Shown: positions 32,965-45,500, counted from the stretch's first letter. The stretch: 64,000 nt of DNA from Micractinium sp. NFX-FRZ (GCA_029339195.1 JAPTJF010000128.1:62001-126000), one strand, 5' to 3'. Program-made: numbers and translations. Notes: generated from the letters alone by a model not told the origin.

Positions 32965-34295
32965 GATGTGCGGAGAGGTGAAGAAGGTGAGCGGAGAGGC
33001 AGGCCACCGACAGGGGTGTACCTTTCACCACAGACACCCCGCCAGGGTGGCACCCGCCAGTCAGAAGGGTGTGGCCCTCTGCCTCCCCCTCACTCCAGGC
33101 AAGCTGCGGAGACTAATCACAGGCTTCCCCATCTCCATCAACCTTCGTATTTACAAAATTGACAGCACCCAACCCTGGCTAACAGCAGGCTCCGGGTAAC
33201 ACCAGAGGGTCGCCCACTGCCCCCAGCTGTCAGCGCTCCAGCGTCAGCAGCAAGCCCTGAAGTTCGACACGGTGCGTGAAAAGTAGGGTAGAGGAAGCAG
33301 GGACCAATTCGATGACAAGGCAGGGTCACCCAGCCACCGGCCCCCCGCAGGCTGCCACCGCCAGCAGTGCACCAGCTGCCGCCCCTCCCGTCCTTGCATG
33401 GGTCCCTCAGGCATCAATCTTGAGACCGCCCTCTGATCGGCCCACTCATACTATATAATACGATACGTCTTCACCTGGCCCTCCCTGTCAATGCTGTTAC
33501 TAATGGGCACCCAGCCACTGCACCCGTCCTGGTCTGTGTGACGCTGCCGCATTCATGCAACCTTACCCTCCTGCTGCTGCTCCCAGTGCTGCACCCCGCT
33601 GATGTTGACTACGATGTTGACTACGATTGTGAAGTGTACATCGAGCAAAAAAAACGGGCATGGTGCCCACGATGCACACAGAAAAGAGGTGGGCACAGGC
33701 GGCTTGTCCAGTACAGTCACGATGCAGCTGCGGGGGGCGGCGGCGGCGGCGGCGGCACTGGAAAGTGTCACGCTAGCGCTGAGCGAGGCGGAGGCAAATG
33801 AGCAGGGTGGGGTGGGATCTGAGTACTTGAGTGCACGATGCGAGGTGGAGCCAAGCTTGATGGCAGGACTATGTGGCAGCATGGGAAAGTACGCTTCCAG
33901 GCAACTCCCCTTGAAATGCCTGCCACCCTTACCCAAACCTGCCCGGCTGACCATGCCAGCTGGTGCGGCGCTTACACACTACACAAAAGGAGAACTATAT
34001 AGTGCTGATCTGCTGCAATAATACGTGTCCAAGGCCCATGTCGAAGATTGCTCAATGGAAGGCCAATCGCCGCCACTGCCGCCTGCCTTTGCCGCCGCCG
34101 CCGCCGCCGAGGGCATGCTGTGCCTGCCGCGTGAACCCAATGCCCCGGTACATGAGCGCAACAGCCGCTCGCTTTCGCATTAGAGCCGAGGCACGGCATC
34201 ATGGTTCACAGCAAGCTTTGCACGGCAGACCACCGAAGGCTTCGTACCGGGCACGGCTAGCGGCTAGCGGCCGACATGGGAAAATAGGAGATCGC
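32965..34295. other. divergent intergenic region between MYND and receptor kinase genes
   Basis: This is the longest gene-free stretch, about 1.33 kb. Short ORFs exist but none carries a domain or joins in phase to a neighbour. A duplicated GATGTTGACTAC near 33602-33625 and a short CCGCCG run near 34090-34110 are the only patterns seen. A small unrecognised gene or 5' UTR exons could be hidden here. Confidence 0.45.
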
Positions 34296-37200
34296 ATGTG
34301 TGCGCACAGGCGCTGGCTTCCCGCGTGGGGGCGGCGGCGCCTGCTGCTGGCGGCCTGCTGCCTGTGGGCGGCCGCAGCAGTTGCGCCGCCGGCAGCGTCA
34401 ACCAGCAGAGATTCCCAGAGTGAGCCCGTTGTAACCCATGCTGCATAGCTGGGGGCTGAGATGCAACAGAACCGTTGCTGGAGGAGGTTGCATGGCTTGA
34501 AGGCAAGGCGACCCCATGGCCTTGCTTGTGACGTGTAGCAGGCCGCCGCCCTCTGATTCCTCCCCAACTTCTGTGCCCCCTGGGCCCCGCCTGCAGCGCT
34601 GCTTGAGGTGAGGGCTGCAATCCTGGACCTGCCAGCACTCACAGCAGCTGCAGCACAGCAAGCCACCAACCCATGCTGCACTGGCGCATCAGACTCGTTG
34701 CCGTGTGCCCACGTCGCCTGCCCGCTGCGAGGCTGGACAGGGGAGCAGGAGGCGGAGCCGTGCTCATGGGCAGGCGTGGAGTGTGGCGATGAGGGCCAAG
34801 TGGTGTCACTGTGAGTGCGTTGTGATGAAGTTCTGTGGTCAGAGGGGTGCTGCCTTGCATGCACAGCGCGTGCGCTGGCCGCCTCCCGCCTGTGTGTGCT
34901 CTGCTTTGCGGCGGCCGTGCAGGGCGCACCGCCTACCGATCAGGCATGGAAGCACAGCTGCCCTGCCTGCATGGCGTATAGATGCTTCACCCTTCCGCAT
35001 CCACCCACCCTCCCTCCTCCCTCCCTCCCTCCCTCACTCACTCTCCCTCTATTGTACCTAAGCAGTTCCCTGGAGGTGGCTCAACCCCTGCCCCTGGAAA
35101 CGGACGTGAGGGCGCTTGGGGGCAGCGTGCTGAGAGGGCTGCCCCCGCTGCGCCTGTCCCACCGCTTCCCCGCTCTGCTGGCGCAACTGGATGCGCTGCG
35201 CACGCTGAGCCTGCCAAACCCCGCTGTGTTCGACCCCCCAGCCCTGCCGCCATCCGCATGGGCCGGCCTGGCACGGCTGCAGCACCTGCAGCAGCTGTCG
35301 GCGTACCGCGTCGCTTTCCCCGGTGGCCTGCCGCCTGCCTGGGGCGAGCGGGGCGCCTTCCCGGCGCTGCAGCAGCTGTGAGTTGGCGGGCGGGCATCCA
35401 GACTGGCCTGCCCTGCTTGCTGTCGCGCATCCGCTGCCCAGTGCAGTGCCTGCCTCTGCGGCTTGCCGGGCTGCGGATTGGGTGCTTCAAGCTTTGATCC
35501 CACTGACGGTGCCGCCCCCATGTGCAGCCTCAGCACCCTGCCCTACAACAGCGCCCGCCAGCCGCTCTTGGTGCAGCCTTGCGCCTGCTCAAATCTCATC
35601 CTGCTACTTCCACACACGCCCTGTGTGCAGCTCTCTGTTCAACTGCAGCCTGAGCGGCAGCATCCCGCAGGGCTGGCCCGCCCCGGGGGCCCTGCCCCGC
35701 CTGCAGCGGCTGCACCTGGGTAGCAACAATCTGACGGGCAGCCTGCCGCCGGAGCTCCTCAAGGCACTGCCCCGACTGCAGCGGTTGGATGTGTATGGAA
35801 ACCGGCTGACGGGTCCTCTGCCTGCCGAGTGGGCAAGCAATGCGCTGACATACCTGTGAGCCGCCGCTGCTGCGCCCTGCTGCCCCTGCTGTGGTCGCCG
35901 CGTGGCAGCATGGCTGCCCGGTGGATGCATGCACAGGAAGGTTTGCACTGGCGCGCTTGTTTTGGCATGCTGCAGCTGCCCCTTTTGCCCGCCGACCGCC
36001 CTTTGTCTCATCGCCTGCCTTGTGTGCGCTTGCTGCCCCCGGCTGGTGCGTGCAGGAGGGCTTGGGGGAATGCCCTGAGCAGCACCCTGCCGACGTCCTG
36101 GGCGTCCGGCTTACCCGCTCTGGTTTACCTGAGCCTGGAGAAAAACCGACTCAGGTGAGGGCCTGCAGGCCCAGCAGTGCAACCCACCTCCATGTTTAGG
36201 GTTTAGGGTTTAGGGCTTGCGGGCAACACCTCCCTGGCTGCAGAGCAGGGACTTGGGGTAGTGCAAGTGCAAGCGACCCTTCTGGGGCCAAGCAGCTGCA
36301 GTGCATGGTGTTTGTTTTGTGTTGCAATTGGAAGTCCCCTGCACATCAACACAGCCCTGTCTGCTCACATGCCTGCGTGCATATCTGCCACTTGCATGCA
36401 CAGTTTCTGCTGACCTCCACTTCTGCTGACTTGCGTGCCTGCCTGCCTGGGTACCCGCCTGCCTGTTTACCTGCCTGCCTGTTTACCTGCCTGCCTGCTG
36501 CCAGCCCACTGGGGCCGCCTGACCGATCCCCTCTCAATCTGCCTGCCTGCTTCTTCATTTGCCCCCTGCTGCAGCGGCAGCATCCCAGCCGAGTGGGGGC
36601 GGCTGGGCAACCTGACCGAGCTGGTCCTGAACGGCAACCGCCTCAACGGCAGCCTGCCGCTCCTGCCAGGCTGCCCACGCTTCCTGCCTGCCCTGAACAC
36701 TCTGGAGCTCTCTCACAACCAGCTGACTGGAAGGCTGCCGGCAGCGTGCGGCGACAGCAGCGTCACGAGTGCAAATGGCTCTTGCACCCGTGCTACGGGC
36801 GGCTCGACATCTAGGCTGCGCTCCATGTGAGCTGCCTGCCTGCCTGCCTGCCTGGGTCTGCTTGAATGCACAGCTTGAATGCACAGCTTCAATGCGCAGG
36901 GGCTTCACGGGACAGCCAGGGGCTGAAGGCCTGTGCTGTGTGCACGGCTGGGGTGGTGGATGGTGCCTCCCCCTCTGTGCCTCCTTCCCCTGCCAGCCTG
37001 CCACCCTGGCAGTGCTGTCCAGCTCACCAGCCCGCCTGCCCGCCCGTGTTTGCTTGCCATCACCCTTCCTGCCCACTCCCCGCCCTCCGCCTCTTCCCTG
37101 CCCTGCTGCCGCCGCAGGTTGCTGGGCAGCAACAGGCTTGAGGGCTCGCTGCCAGCAGAGCTGCCTTGCATCCTATCCAACCTGTACACTTTGGAGGCCT

Positions 37201-38471
37201 CCGATAACCAGTTGGCGGGCTCGCTCCCTGGCAGCTGGTTGGGGCGCGGTGGTGGTTTCAACGACCTGGCAGACTTGTAAGCGGGTATGGCACACGAAGC
37301 CAAGCGGCGCCTCGCCATTTCATTCGTCAGTGAGAGTGCCTGCCAGGCTGCCATCCAGGCCTGCACCAAATGCCCTTCACAGGCGCCTGCCACCTTGCCT
37401 GCCCTGCCCCCCGCCCCGCCTCGCTCACTTGCATTGTACAGGCGCATCCAACACAACCCTGCTGTACACACCACAGGGCGGAGCGTGGCGGTGCCGTGCT
37501 CTGCTTCACCCCACCCCAGCCCGCCCCCTCCCTGCCCCGTCCCTCGCCAACGCCACGTAGGTCGCTCCAGCACAACCAACTCAGCGGCAGCTTGCCGCCT
37601 GGATTCCCTGCCGTGCTGCCGCCCACGCTACAGAGGCTGGACTTGAGCCACAACCTGCTCTCAGGCACCCTGGCCGGTGTGGCAGACCTGGCGCTTGCTG
37701 GGGCGGACACCGGCAGCCTGGCCATCGGCAGCATGTGAGTGTCACTGCGAGCGAAGTGCCAGGCATTTGTGATGGCATGCTGTCGTGGGGCGGGCAGCTC
37801 AGGTAAGAAGCCAGTGCATGGGCGGATTTTAAGGTGGTGTGGGCGTCACCGGGGGGGAAGACAGGTCAGGAAGGTGCTGGGTTGCACTGCCGAGGTGGGT
37901 GGTTTGGCCACGTATGGCAGCAGTGTGTGGTGGACACCCGGCGCACAGCTGTCCCAAACAACGGGACCTGCCCAAACCAAGCCCTCTCTGCCCCTCCCCC
38001 CGCCTCTGCTCCCCCCAGCGACCTGTCCAACAACCAGCTGGAAGGAGCGCTGCCAGCGGACTGGGCTCACCACCGCGGCTGGAACAAGCTGTACCGCCTG
38101 TGAGTAACTTCTTTGAGAAACGCCTGTGCGTAACTGTTACTCGCAGGCGTTACTCTGCAGGTACTCCCAGGCGTTTTTCTACCAACTGTTGCTGTCGACG
38201 ACAATTCAACCGTCCAGATTCGGCAGCAGTGTGGGTTTCAGCTTTGCGTGCGGGTGCGCTTGCTCTCAACCCCACCTTGAAAGCTTGCCCAGCTGGAACC
38301 GCCGCCCCAATGCTGCTGCAGCAACCTGTCGGGCAACGCGCTCGTTTCCAGCATCCCCCATGCCTGGCTGTCGGATGGTGCATGGCCCATCCTGCGATAC
38401 CTGTGAGCTGCTGCAAACCCTCACGAGTTGCACTGCCGTGCCTGGAAGGGACAGGTTTCACATGTAATGTG

Positions 38472-38502
<31 letters not shown>

Positions 38503-41500
38503 TCCTGCCTGCCCGCCCGCTGCTCACCTCTCCCTGCCTGTAAGCCTGCCCACTTGCCTGCCGGCCTGCCACCCCGCCGTGCCAATCAGCTCTGCTGAGG
38601 CTCCATTGTGCCCTCCCCACCCGCCCCCCACCCCCCGCCCCCCTGACCGGCGCAGCGACGTTGCCAGAAACGACTTATCAGGGCCTGTTGGCAAGCCCAG
38701 TGCGGCACGTGGCAGCCCCATGTTCCTGTGAGTCATAGCAGCACCAGTGCTAGGGCCTGCTGCCTGCCGAGGGGCGGGCAGTGTGCGGTGGTGGCTACTG
38801 TTCCCATTAACCTTTCCACATGGCCAACGCACACTACCTCTGTTGTGTTGGGCCCATCACGTTTTCCCCTGAAAGCCACCAGTGTTTTCAAGCCCCACCC
38901 CCCCGCCCCCCCGTTTGGATGCATGCAGGTTGCTTCTGCCGGGCAACCGACGCCTCTGCCTGGGCCCCTCCCACTGGAGGCACGCATCCTCACTCCCAGT
39001 GTGTGTGGCAGAAAGCGGCAGCGAGTTCATGGCTGCCGAAATTGCCCACAATGGGGAGCAGAGAAAGGGTGCTGGCAAGTGGCTCAGCTTCCAGACGGAC
39101 AACACATCCCACTCCTGCTTTTCCAGCCAGCCCAAGCTGGCAGACTGCAGCCCAGGCATGCTGCTGCAGGCAGGATGGCACAGCGGGGCGGTGAGCGCGT
39201 GGCTCCAGAGCTGGCAGGGCGCGGTGGTAGCGGCAGCAGGTGCGGCAGTGGCGGCTGGGGGAGCAGTGGCAGCGGGGGTGCTGCGGCGGCGCCGGAGGCG
39301 CAGCGTCAACACCTTGCGGCAGCTGCAGCACCGGCCTCGGGAGCAAGAGGAGGAGCGGGCAGCAGATGAGCTGGGAGAAGAGGCGCCTGATGAGCAGCAA
39401 GGACTGCTCCATTCCCAGCCCTCCGAACCAGCAAGGCAGCTGGCAAGGCCTGATGGAGCGCATGCACAGCTGGAGCGGCAGCTGCTGGCTGTGCTGGCGC
39501 AGCAGGAGCAGCGGCAGCAGGCGGGGCGTGCGGCAGCTGGCGGCAGCCCTCTTCCTTTGGAGTCTGTGCACGAAGTGCTGGCCAGTGGGCCGCTGCAACT
39601 GAGGCTTAGCGACCTCACCTTTTGCCGCAGCGGCAGCGGCGGCAGTGGCAGAAGCGGCAGCGGCAGCGGCAGCAGTGGCAGTGCTGGCAGTGGCAGCGGG
39701 TGGCAGGACGGCGTGAGCGACTTGTGCACGAGCAGCAGTGGCGGGTTGATGGAGCTGGGTGCCGGCGGAGCTGGCAAGGTGAGGCTGGCGGTTGGTTGCC
39801 CGTGCTGGGCAGGGCGGCTTGCAGGGAGCAGTGTGCGGATTGCCTCTGTGCATCTTCTTCAGCACGGCAAGCGCCCAGGGCTGCGTGCTTGCGTTTGCGA
39901 CAGCGCCATCCTGCCCCCTCCTGTCTTGACACACCCTTACTTCAGATCTACCACGCCCTGCCATACCGCACCCTGCCTGTGGCCGTCAAAAGCGTGCTGC
40001 TCACTGGCACTTCTCTGTCCCCCTCTTGTCATGACACTTTCCCACCGCAGGTGTACCTCGCCCTGCTGTACCGCACCCTGCCTGTGGCCGTCAAAGTGGT
40101 GCTGCTGCCGGCAGGAGTGCAGCGCGGCATGCGGCAGCAGTGGGAGCGGGAGGCAGCAGTGATGCACCGCCTGCGGCACCCAGGCATACTGCAGGTCGGT
40201 GCCGATGGCTGGCTGGCCTGCTGTGCTGCGCTGTGCTGCGCTATGCTGCGCTGTGCTGTGCTGTGCTGTCCTGGTGGACCGCTCGGCTGGCATGCTGCTT
40301 CCCCAGGTGCACAGTAAATCGCAGCAAGCGGGAAGCCCTGGCGTTGCCTGTCTTGCCCACCACCATGCAACCTGCTCGCATGCGATGCCTGCCTGTTCAA
40401 TAGCCGCCCCTGCCCACCACCACCACCCACCCGTGTCGCACACGCTTGCCTTGCGGGTGCAGCTGTTTGGGATGTGCCAGGCCGGCGGCCTGGGGCTGCT
40501 GGTGACGGAGCTGATGAGGGGCGGGGGGCTGCACCGGCACCTGGACCGCCCGGAGATGCGCTACCACGCCAAGTGAGCGTCCTGGTGTGGTGGGCGTCCA
40601 GACTCGCCATCCAGATGTGTTGCTTGGGAGCAGGGCATGGGGGGGTGGCGGGATGGGGCCGGCGCCCAGAAGTCAATGTGAAAGCAGCGGCACCTCCTCC
40701 CCCGGTCCTCACCGAGCCCCCTGCTTCCTCCCGAATGATAGCTGGCAGGTGCCAGGTTTCCCTGTTGGGCGTTTCGTGAACTCCCGCTGTCGGCCTGCAA
40801 CACTCTTCCTCCCCCTCCCCCCTCCTGGTTGGCTGCAGGGGGCGGGGGCTGCTGCTGCAGGTGGCCCGCGCGCTGCTGCACCTGCACCGCATGCGCTTGC
40901 TGCACTTGGACTGCAAGAGCAGGTGGGGGCCTGCATGCATGCAAGGTTATCTCTCTGCTGACCAGTAGCTGCACGCACGCTAGCCATGCCGGCAAGTTGC
41001 ACGTTGCCTGCCATCCTGGCCGGCCCCACCCCTGCTCGCCTCAAGCTCCGCCCGGGCCCATTCCTGCATCCCCCCCATTCGTGCAGCAATGTGCTCGTGG
41101 ATAAGCAGCTCACCACCGCCAAGCTGGCGGATCACGGGCTGGCACGGGAGCTGAAGGCCAGCGCAGTGACGGGTGAGGCGGGGCGGGCAGCTGTGCAGCA
41201 CCACAACACACGCACGACGTGCACGCTACGGCACATGTGTTGTCTTGTGATTCCGAGCCTAGCCCTGACCCTGCCCTATCTGCCTGCCCTTTTGTCGCCC
41301 GTCCCCCTGTCGGCCCGTGCAGCGCACGGCGGCACGCTGCGGTACGCGCCTCCCGAGCAGCTGCTGGGCTGCCGCTGCGGCCCGCCCGCCGACACGTATG
41401 GCTTGGGCACCATCATGCTGGAGGTGGTGACTGGGGAGATGCTGTGCAAGAGGGGGCGGGCGCTCCAGCCGCGGTGAGAGCCACAGCGGGATGGGGATGC

Positions 41501-42041
41501 CCGACCCAGCTGGCACTGTGCCGGCTGCCGGCACTGGCTTCGTGTTGGGCAAGGCGTGTCCCTTTGCTGACGCATTCCAAGGGTCGCGGCTGCAGCTGCC
41601 TGCTGTTGGGCAGGGACCATTCCATGAGATCGTGCTCGTATTTGGTAGGCAAGCTTGGTGGCTGTGATTGAATTGGGAAATGGTCCTCCCTCCTCCCGCC
41701 CTGCCCGCCTGCATGCCCGCAGCGTGCCCGAGGACTGCCCACAGCATGTGGCCGACCTCATTGCAGCCTGCATGCGCGACACCCCCGCCCTGCGGCCCAG
41801 CGTGGAAGAAGTGGTGGCGGCGCTGGCGCGGGAGGGCGAGGGCGGGGTTGCGACCGGTGAGGATCGCGGAGAGACCCGTGTTGCCGTTGCGCCGCCCAAC
41901 GAACCCAGCTCGGCGCCGCACGCACTGCTGCCTGCCCCTGCTGCCAAGCCAACCGTGCCCGCTGCGCTGCTCCCCACACCGCTTGGCCCCCACCCCTTCC
42001 TCCGCCAGCCTAAAGAGTCCTCCTGGCTCCCTGGACTTTAA
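34296..42041 (+). CDS. LRR receptor-like kinase with altered catalytic motifs, 18 exons
   Basis: The product is 1,178 residues from exons 34296-34419, 34597-34810, 35066-35377, 35631-35855, 36056-36154, 36575-36826, 37118-37276, 37561-37734, 38019-38099, 38322-38402, 38656-38727, 38929-39778, 40051-40194, 40463-40572, 40839-40922, 41087-41172, 41323-41473 and 41723-42041; all phases close. A signal peptide (residues 1-30) precedes an LRR cap (EPCSWAGVEC) and about ten LRRs such as LHLGSNNLTGSLP and LSLQHNQLSGSLP. A membrane span of Ala/Val/Gly lies at about 695-716 and ends in an Arg run. The kinase has GAGGAGKV, VAVK (Lys 896), HLDCKSSN in place of HRDLKxxN, DHG in place of DFG, and APPE. 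It probably senses an external ligand. The changed motifs suggest a weak or inactive kinase, although the catalytic Asp and both Lys residues remain. Confidence 0.88.
36195..36215 (+). repeat. interstitial telomere repeat (TTTAGGG)3
   Basis: Three perfect TTTAGGG units lie in the intron after exon 5 of the receptor kinase gene. This is the plant and Chlorella telomere unit. Short interstitial blocks usually mark past double-strand break repair. Confidence 0.9.
38471..38515 (+). repeat. GCCT tetranucleotide run in a receptor kinase intron
   Basis: A near-perfect GCCT run followed by GCCC variants lies in the intron after exon 10. Shorter runs of the same unit occur near 36436-36500, 36835-36850 and 44634-44655, so it is a common simple repeat here. 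Confidence 0.8.
39913..40122 (+). repeat. 105-bp tandem duplication of intron end plus kinase exon 13 start
   Basis: Two copies, offset by 105 bases, each hold a CCCCTC.TGTC.TGACAC stretch, a CAG acceptor and the codons for YRTLPVAVK. The first acceptor ends at 39945 and the second, used in the gene model, at 40050. The frame is open from 39946 through exon 13, so use of the first acceptor would insert exactly 35 residues and a second VAVK. The second copy better fits the family, since it joins directly to the Gly-rich loop. Confidence 0.88.
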
Positions 42042-42042
42042 G

Positions 42043-42047
42043 TGTAA
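42043..42047 (+). promoter_or_regulatory. TGTAA motif just after the receptor kinase stop
   Basis: TGTAA begins two bases past the TAA stop. This is the only copy seen nearby. It is unusually close to the stop, so a very short 3' UTR or a chance match are both possible. Confidence 0.35.
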
Positions 42048-42489
42048 ATGAGGATCATGTGTCAAGGCGACTGAAGAATGAAATAAGTGTTCTTTTTTGA
42101 CTGCTCCACCCGCGGGCACAGATCCTGTGGGCGGTGTACAGTATGCAGCGGTGCTTGCTCAGGAACCGGAATAAGGTTAGCATGTGACCGGGGCTGTGTA
42201 CAGTGACTTGCACAATGTTCGCCCTGCTGACGTTGATCGTGATTTGCCAAGGGAGTGCAAGCAGAGGCAGCGCGGTCACCGCTGTGCAGGGACTTGAACA
42301 AATTTCGAATCGAAAAGAAAGCGGAACCCGGCTTGCGCTTAGCTGCGCGATACCCATGCCTCGCACTCAGCTTCCTGCACTCAGCTTCCTGCACTCAAAC
42401 CGAGCACACACACCCCACCAAGCAGGGCAGACTACACAGCAACGTTTAGCTGTGGCCAGCTGACAGCGCCTGTGCCCCGCTGCCCGCTG

Positions 42490-42516
42490 TCGCGATCACA
42501 CTCCCTATCGCGATCA
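42490..42516 (+). promoter_or_regulatory. paired TCGCGATCA boxes before the giant gene
   Basis: Two copies of TCGCGATCA start at 42490 and 42508, 18 bases apart, and end 17 bases before the ATG at 42533. Each has the palindromic core TCGCGA. They could be a promoter or 5' UTR element; no factor is known to me. Confidence 0.4.
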
Positions 42517-42532
42517 GAACGCCGAAACGGGC

Positions 42533-45500
42533 ATGGGGAAGAAAAAGAAGGCGTGGAAGAGAGCTGCGGGGGAGTGGTCGGAGGAGGACGTCGGCGAAGC
42601 TACGCCCCAACCTCCCAGGGGCATGGCCGGCGACCTGAGACCACTGTCACGCAAACAGCAGCGGCGGGCGGCCGCGGGGGGCTGGGGGAACAGCAGCCCT
42701 GAGCGGCCGCCCCGCGCCGCCGCCGCTGCCTCGCCACCACACAGCAGCGGCAGTGGCACACGGCTGCGCATGCCTTTGCAAGCCAGCGGCAACATTGACG
42801 ACGCAGGACAGCGTGGAAGCGCCGCCAAGGTGAGTGCAGTGCTGCTGCAGGGGGCATTGCATTGCTGGCAGCCCTGCCCGCACCGCCCGCAACGCCGCCT
42901 GGCAACGCACATTCTTCACATGTTTGCGTGGCCACCCAATGTTTGCAGGGCATGCGCAGCTGTTTGGGTGAATTTGGAGAGCTGCATGGCAGCGGTGCCG
43001 CCCTCAGCAGTGGCAATGCAACCCCACACGTGCCTTCACCAGGGGTGAGTGCTGGCAGCTGTGCTGGGCTGCTGCTGCGCTCTGTGCTCAGCCGCATTTT
43101 GCCTTGCGTGGCTGTGATGAGTGCTGGCGAGGCTTTCAGAAAGAGACACACACATCCAGACGGGCTGAACAGGCGCCGCTTGTCCTTTAAGGGTGCCTCC
43201 TGGCCACCAAAATTTGCCTGGCCCGCCATGCAGTCTGAGCTGTCCCTCTTGCTCCCACCATTTCCCCCAAACCCCTGCAGCAGAGCGGTGGCGAGGAGAG
43301 CGAGGAGGGCGCCAGCAGCTGCGCAGGCGGCTCCCTCAGCCTGGCCTGGCACCGCCGGCAGCCGGCAGCGCTCTGCGGGTTTGCAGCACTGGCTGGCAGC
43401 GGCGATGCCGGCAGCTGTGGCAGCGGGCAGGAGGAAGAGGAGGAGGGGGAGGGGGAGGAGCATGGAAGCTGCGGCACCAGCCCACAGCGGCAGCAGCTGG
43501 CGGCAGGCTTTGCCGTGCTTGAGAACGACACTGACAGCGGCAGCGAGGCGGCAGGCGGCAGCGAGGCGGCAGTTGCTTCCGGGGGGAGCAGCCCCAGCCC
43601 TTCAGGTCAGGAGCAGGCCGCAGAGTCTGGTTATAAATCGGAGGGCGAGCAGACGGGGATGAGCAGCGCGCAGCGGCGGCAGCAGCGTGCAACGGCTGCG
43701 CTGGCTACTGGATACGAAACCGAGGCAGAAGAAGAGGAGGCAGAGGAGGAGGAGTTGGAGAAGGCTGAGGCAGCGGCTGGGGTGTCGCCCGCATTCAGCT
43801 TTGGTGCGGCACCTGCAGCGCCGTCGCCACTTCAGCAGCAGCAGCAGCCTGCCCCGGGGCTGTTCAGCTTTGGCGCGGCGTTGCCATCACCGCCGCCACC
43901 GCCTCAGTATCAGCTGGCGCCAGGGCTGCTCAGCTCTGGCGCGGCGGCAACACACACCCAGGCGGCCTCGTGCAGCCCACCGCAGCAGCAGCATCAGGCG
44001 CGCTCGCGATTTGCCTTTGCTGTGGGGTCTCCCCCGGCACAGGCAGCAGTGGGCCTGCGGGCAGCTGCTGCAGCGCCGGCCTCTCCAAACCAGCTCTGCA
44101 GCAGCCCCCAACAGCCGGCCCTGTCGCCGCCGCCGGAACAGCGCCAGCAGCAGCGGCAGCCGCTGTTCAGCTTTGCAGCGATGGCAGCAGCGGCCAGCCC
44201 CACTGCGGCAGCTGTGCTGGGCGCACGCCAGGAGCCGCCGGCAGTGCCTGCACGGCCACCGCTGCCACCGCTGTCTCCGCAGCAGCAGCTGCATCATGAC
44301 GCCTGCTCGCCTGGGGCCTCCATGGCACCAGCCCTCCACCCGGTGCTGTCCCCTCAGTCCAGCGACGACCAGGAGCAGTACTTCTCAGCTGCCGCCAGCC
44401 GCGCCACCTCAGCCGCCCTCACCGCGTACGCCTCTGCCGCCAGCCTCAGGTGGGGCGGGATCTGGAGGGTAGGGGCGAGGTTGGGGAGGCATATTGCATT
44501 GCCGGTGCCAGGCATGTGCTCTTCTGCCTGCGCCTTGGGTGAGCGGTGCTGTGGGGGCCGCGAAGCGCCAAGGGTCCCACTGCCAGGCCGACCCCCACTC
44601 TGCCTGCCGGCCTGGTGGGCCTGCCTGCACGCCTGCCTGCCTGCCTGCCTGCCTGCTCCAAGTTTGTCTGCCTCCCAGCGTGCCTGCGCGCCTCTCTCCC
44701 AGCCTGCCTGCGCGCCTCTCTCCCAGCCTGCCTGCCAGCCTGCCTGCCACACTTCCCTGTGCAGCCTGTTTGCTTGCATTCCCAGTGTAACATAACCAAA
44801 CTTCCACCGATTCCCATGCCCCTTCCACTGCTTTTGCAGTCGCAGCGGTGGTGACAGCCCCACCCGGAGCAGCGCTGCCACACCGCTGCGCTGTGGCGGC
44901 GGCGCTGCAGCCGCGGCGGCGGCGGCGGCAGCAGCAGCGGCGCAGCCTGCCGAGGCAACTGATTGCCGCCGGGAAATGCCTGGAGGCCCCGCCTCAGTTT
45001 TGGAGCAGCTGCAGCAGACAGCGCAGAAGCTGTGCGCTGCAGCAGCCGCGGCAGTGGGGTGCGAGGAGGGCATCGACGGCAGCCAGGGGTCAGAGGCTGC
45101 AGAGGAGGTGGAGGAGGACGGGAGCAGCAACGGCAGCGTGGCATGTGCAGGCAGCCACGGCAGCGGCCTGCAGGTGGAGGAGGAGGAGGAGCAGGAGGAG
45201 GGGAAGCAGCAGGCAACAGCCTTTCTTGGCGGTGCTGAGGCAGCAGGCCACGCAGGCGGCAGCTGCCTGCAGTCGGAAGAGGAGGAGGAGGATGAGGAGG
45301 AGGGGCAGCAGTGGCATGCAAACAGTTGTGGCAGTGACTCCGAGCCAGCACCAGCAGGCGCAGAGGCGCCCGCAAGCGAGGCCAGCTGCAGCAGCAAGGG
45401 AGCTGCGGCTGACAGCGACGGCGAGTGCGGCGGTGCCGCAGCGGGCGAGGCATTGGGCGCGAAAGCAGCACCGTCCCCACAGCACCTGGCCCCTCCAGCG

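Larger units (their letters stand above)
42042..42532. other. spacer between receptor kinase and giant gene
   Basis: These 491 bases hold the kinase 3' flank and the giant gene promoter. A CTTCCTGCACTCAG direct repeat lies near 42368-42395. No coding exon was recognised. Confidence 0.55.

Noticed and set aside
33553..34021. Possible small gene in the 1.3-kb spacer
   Set aside because: Open frames exist on both strands but none has a domain, compositional bias typical of the neighbours, or splice partners.
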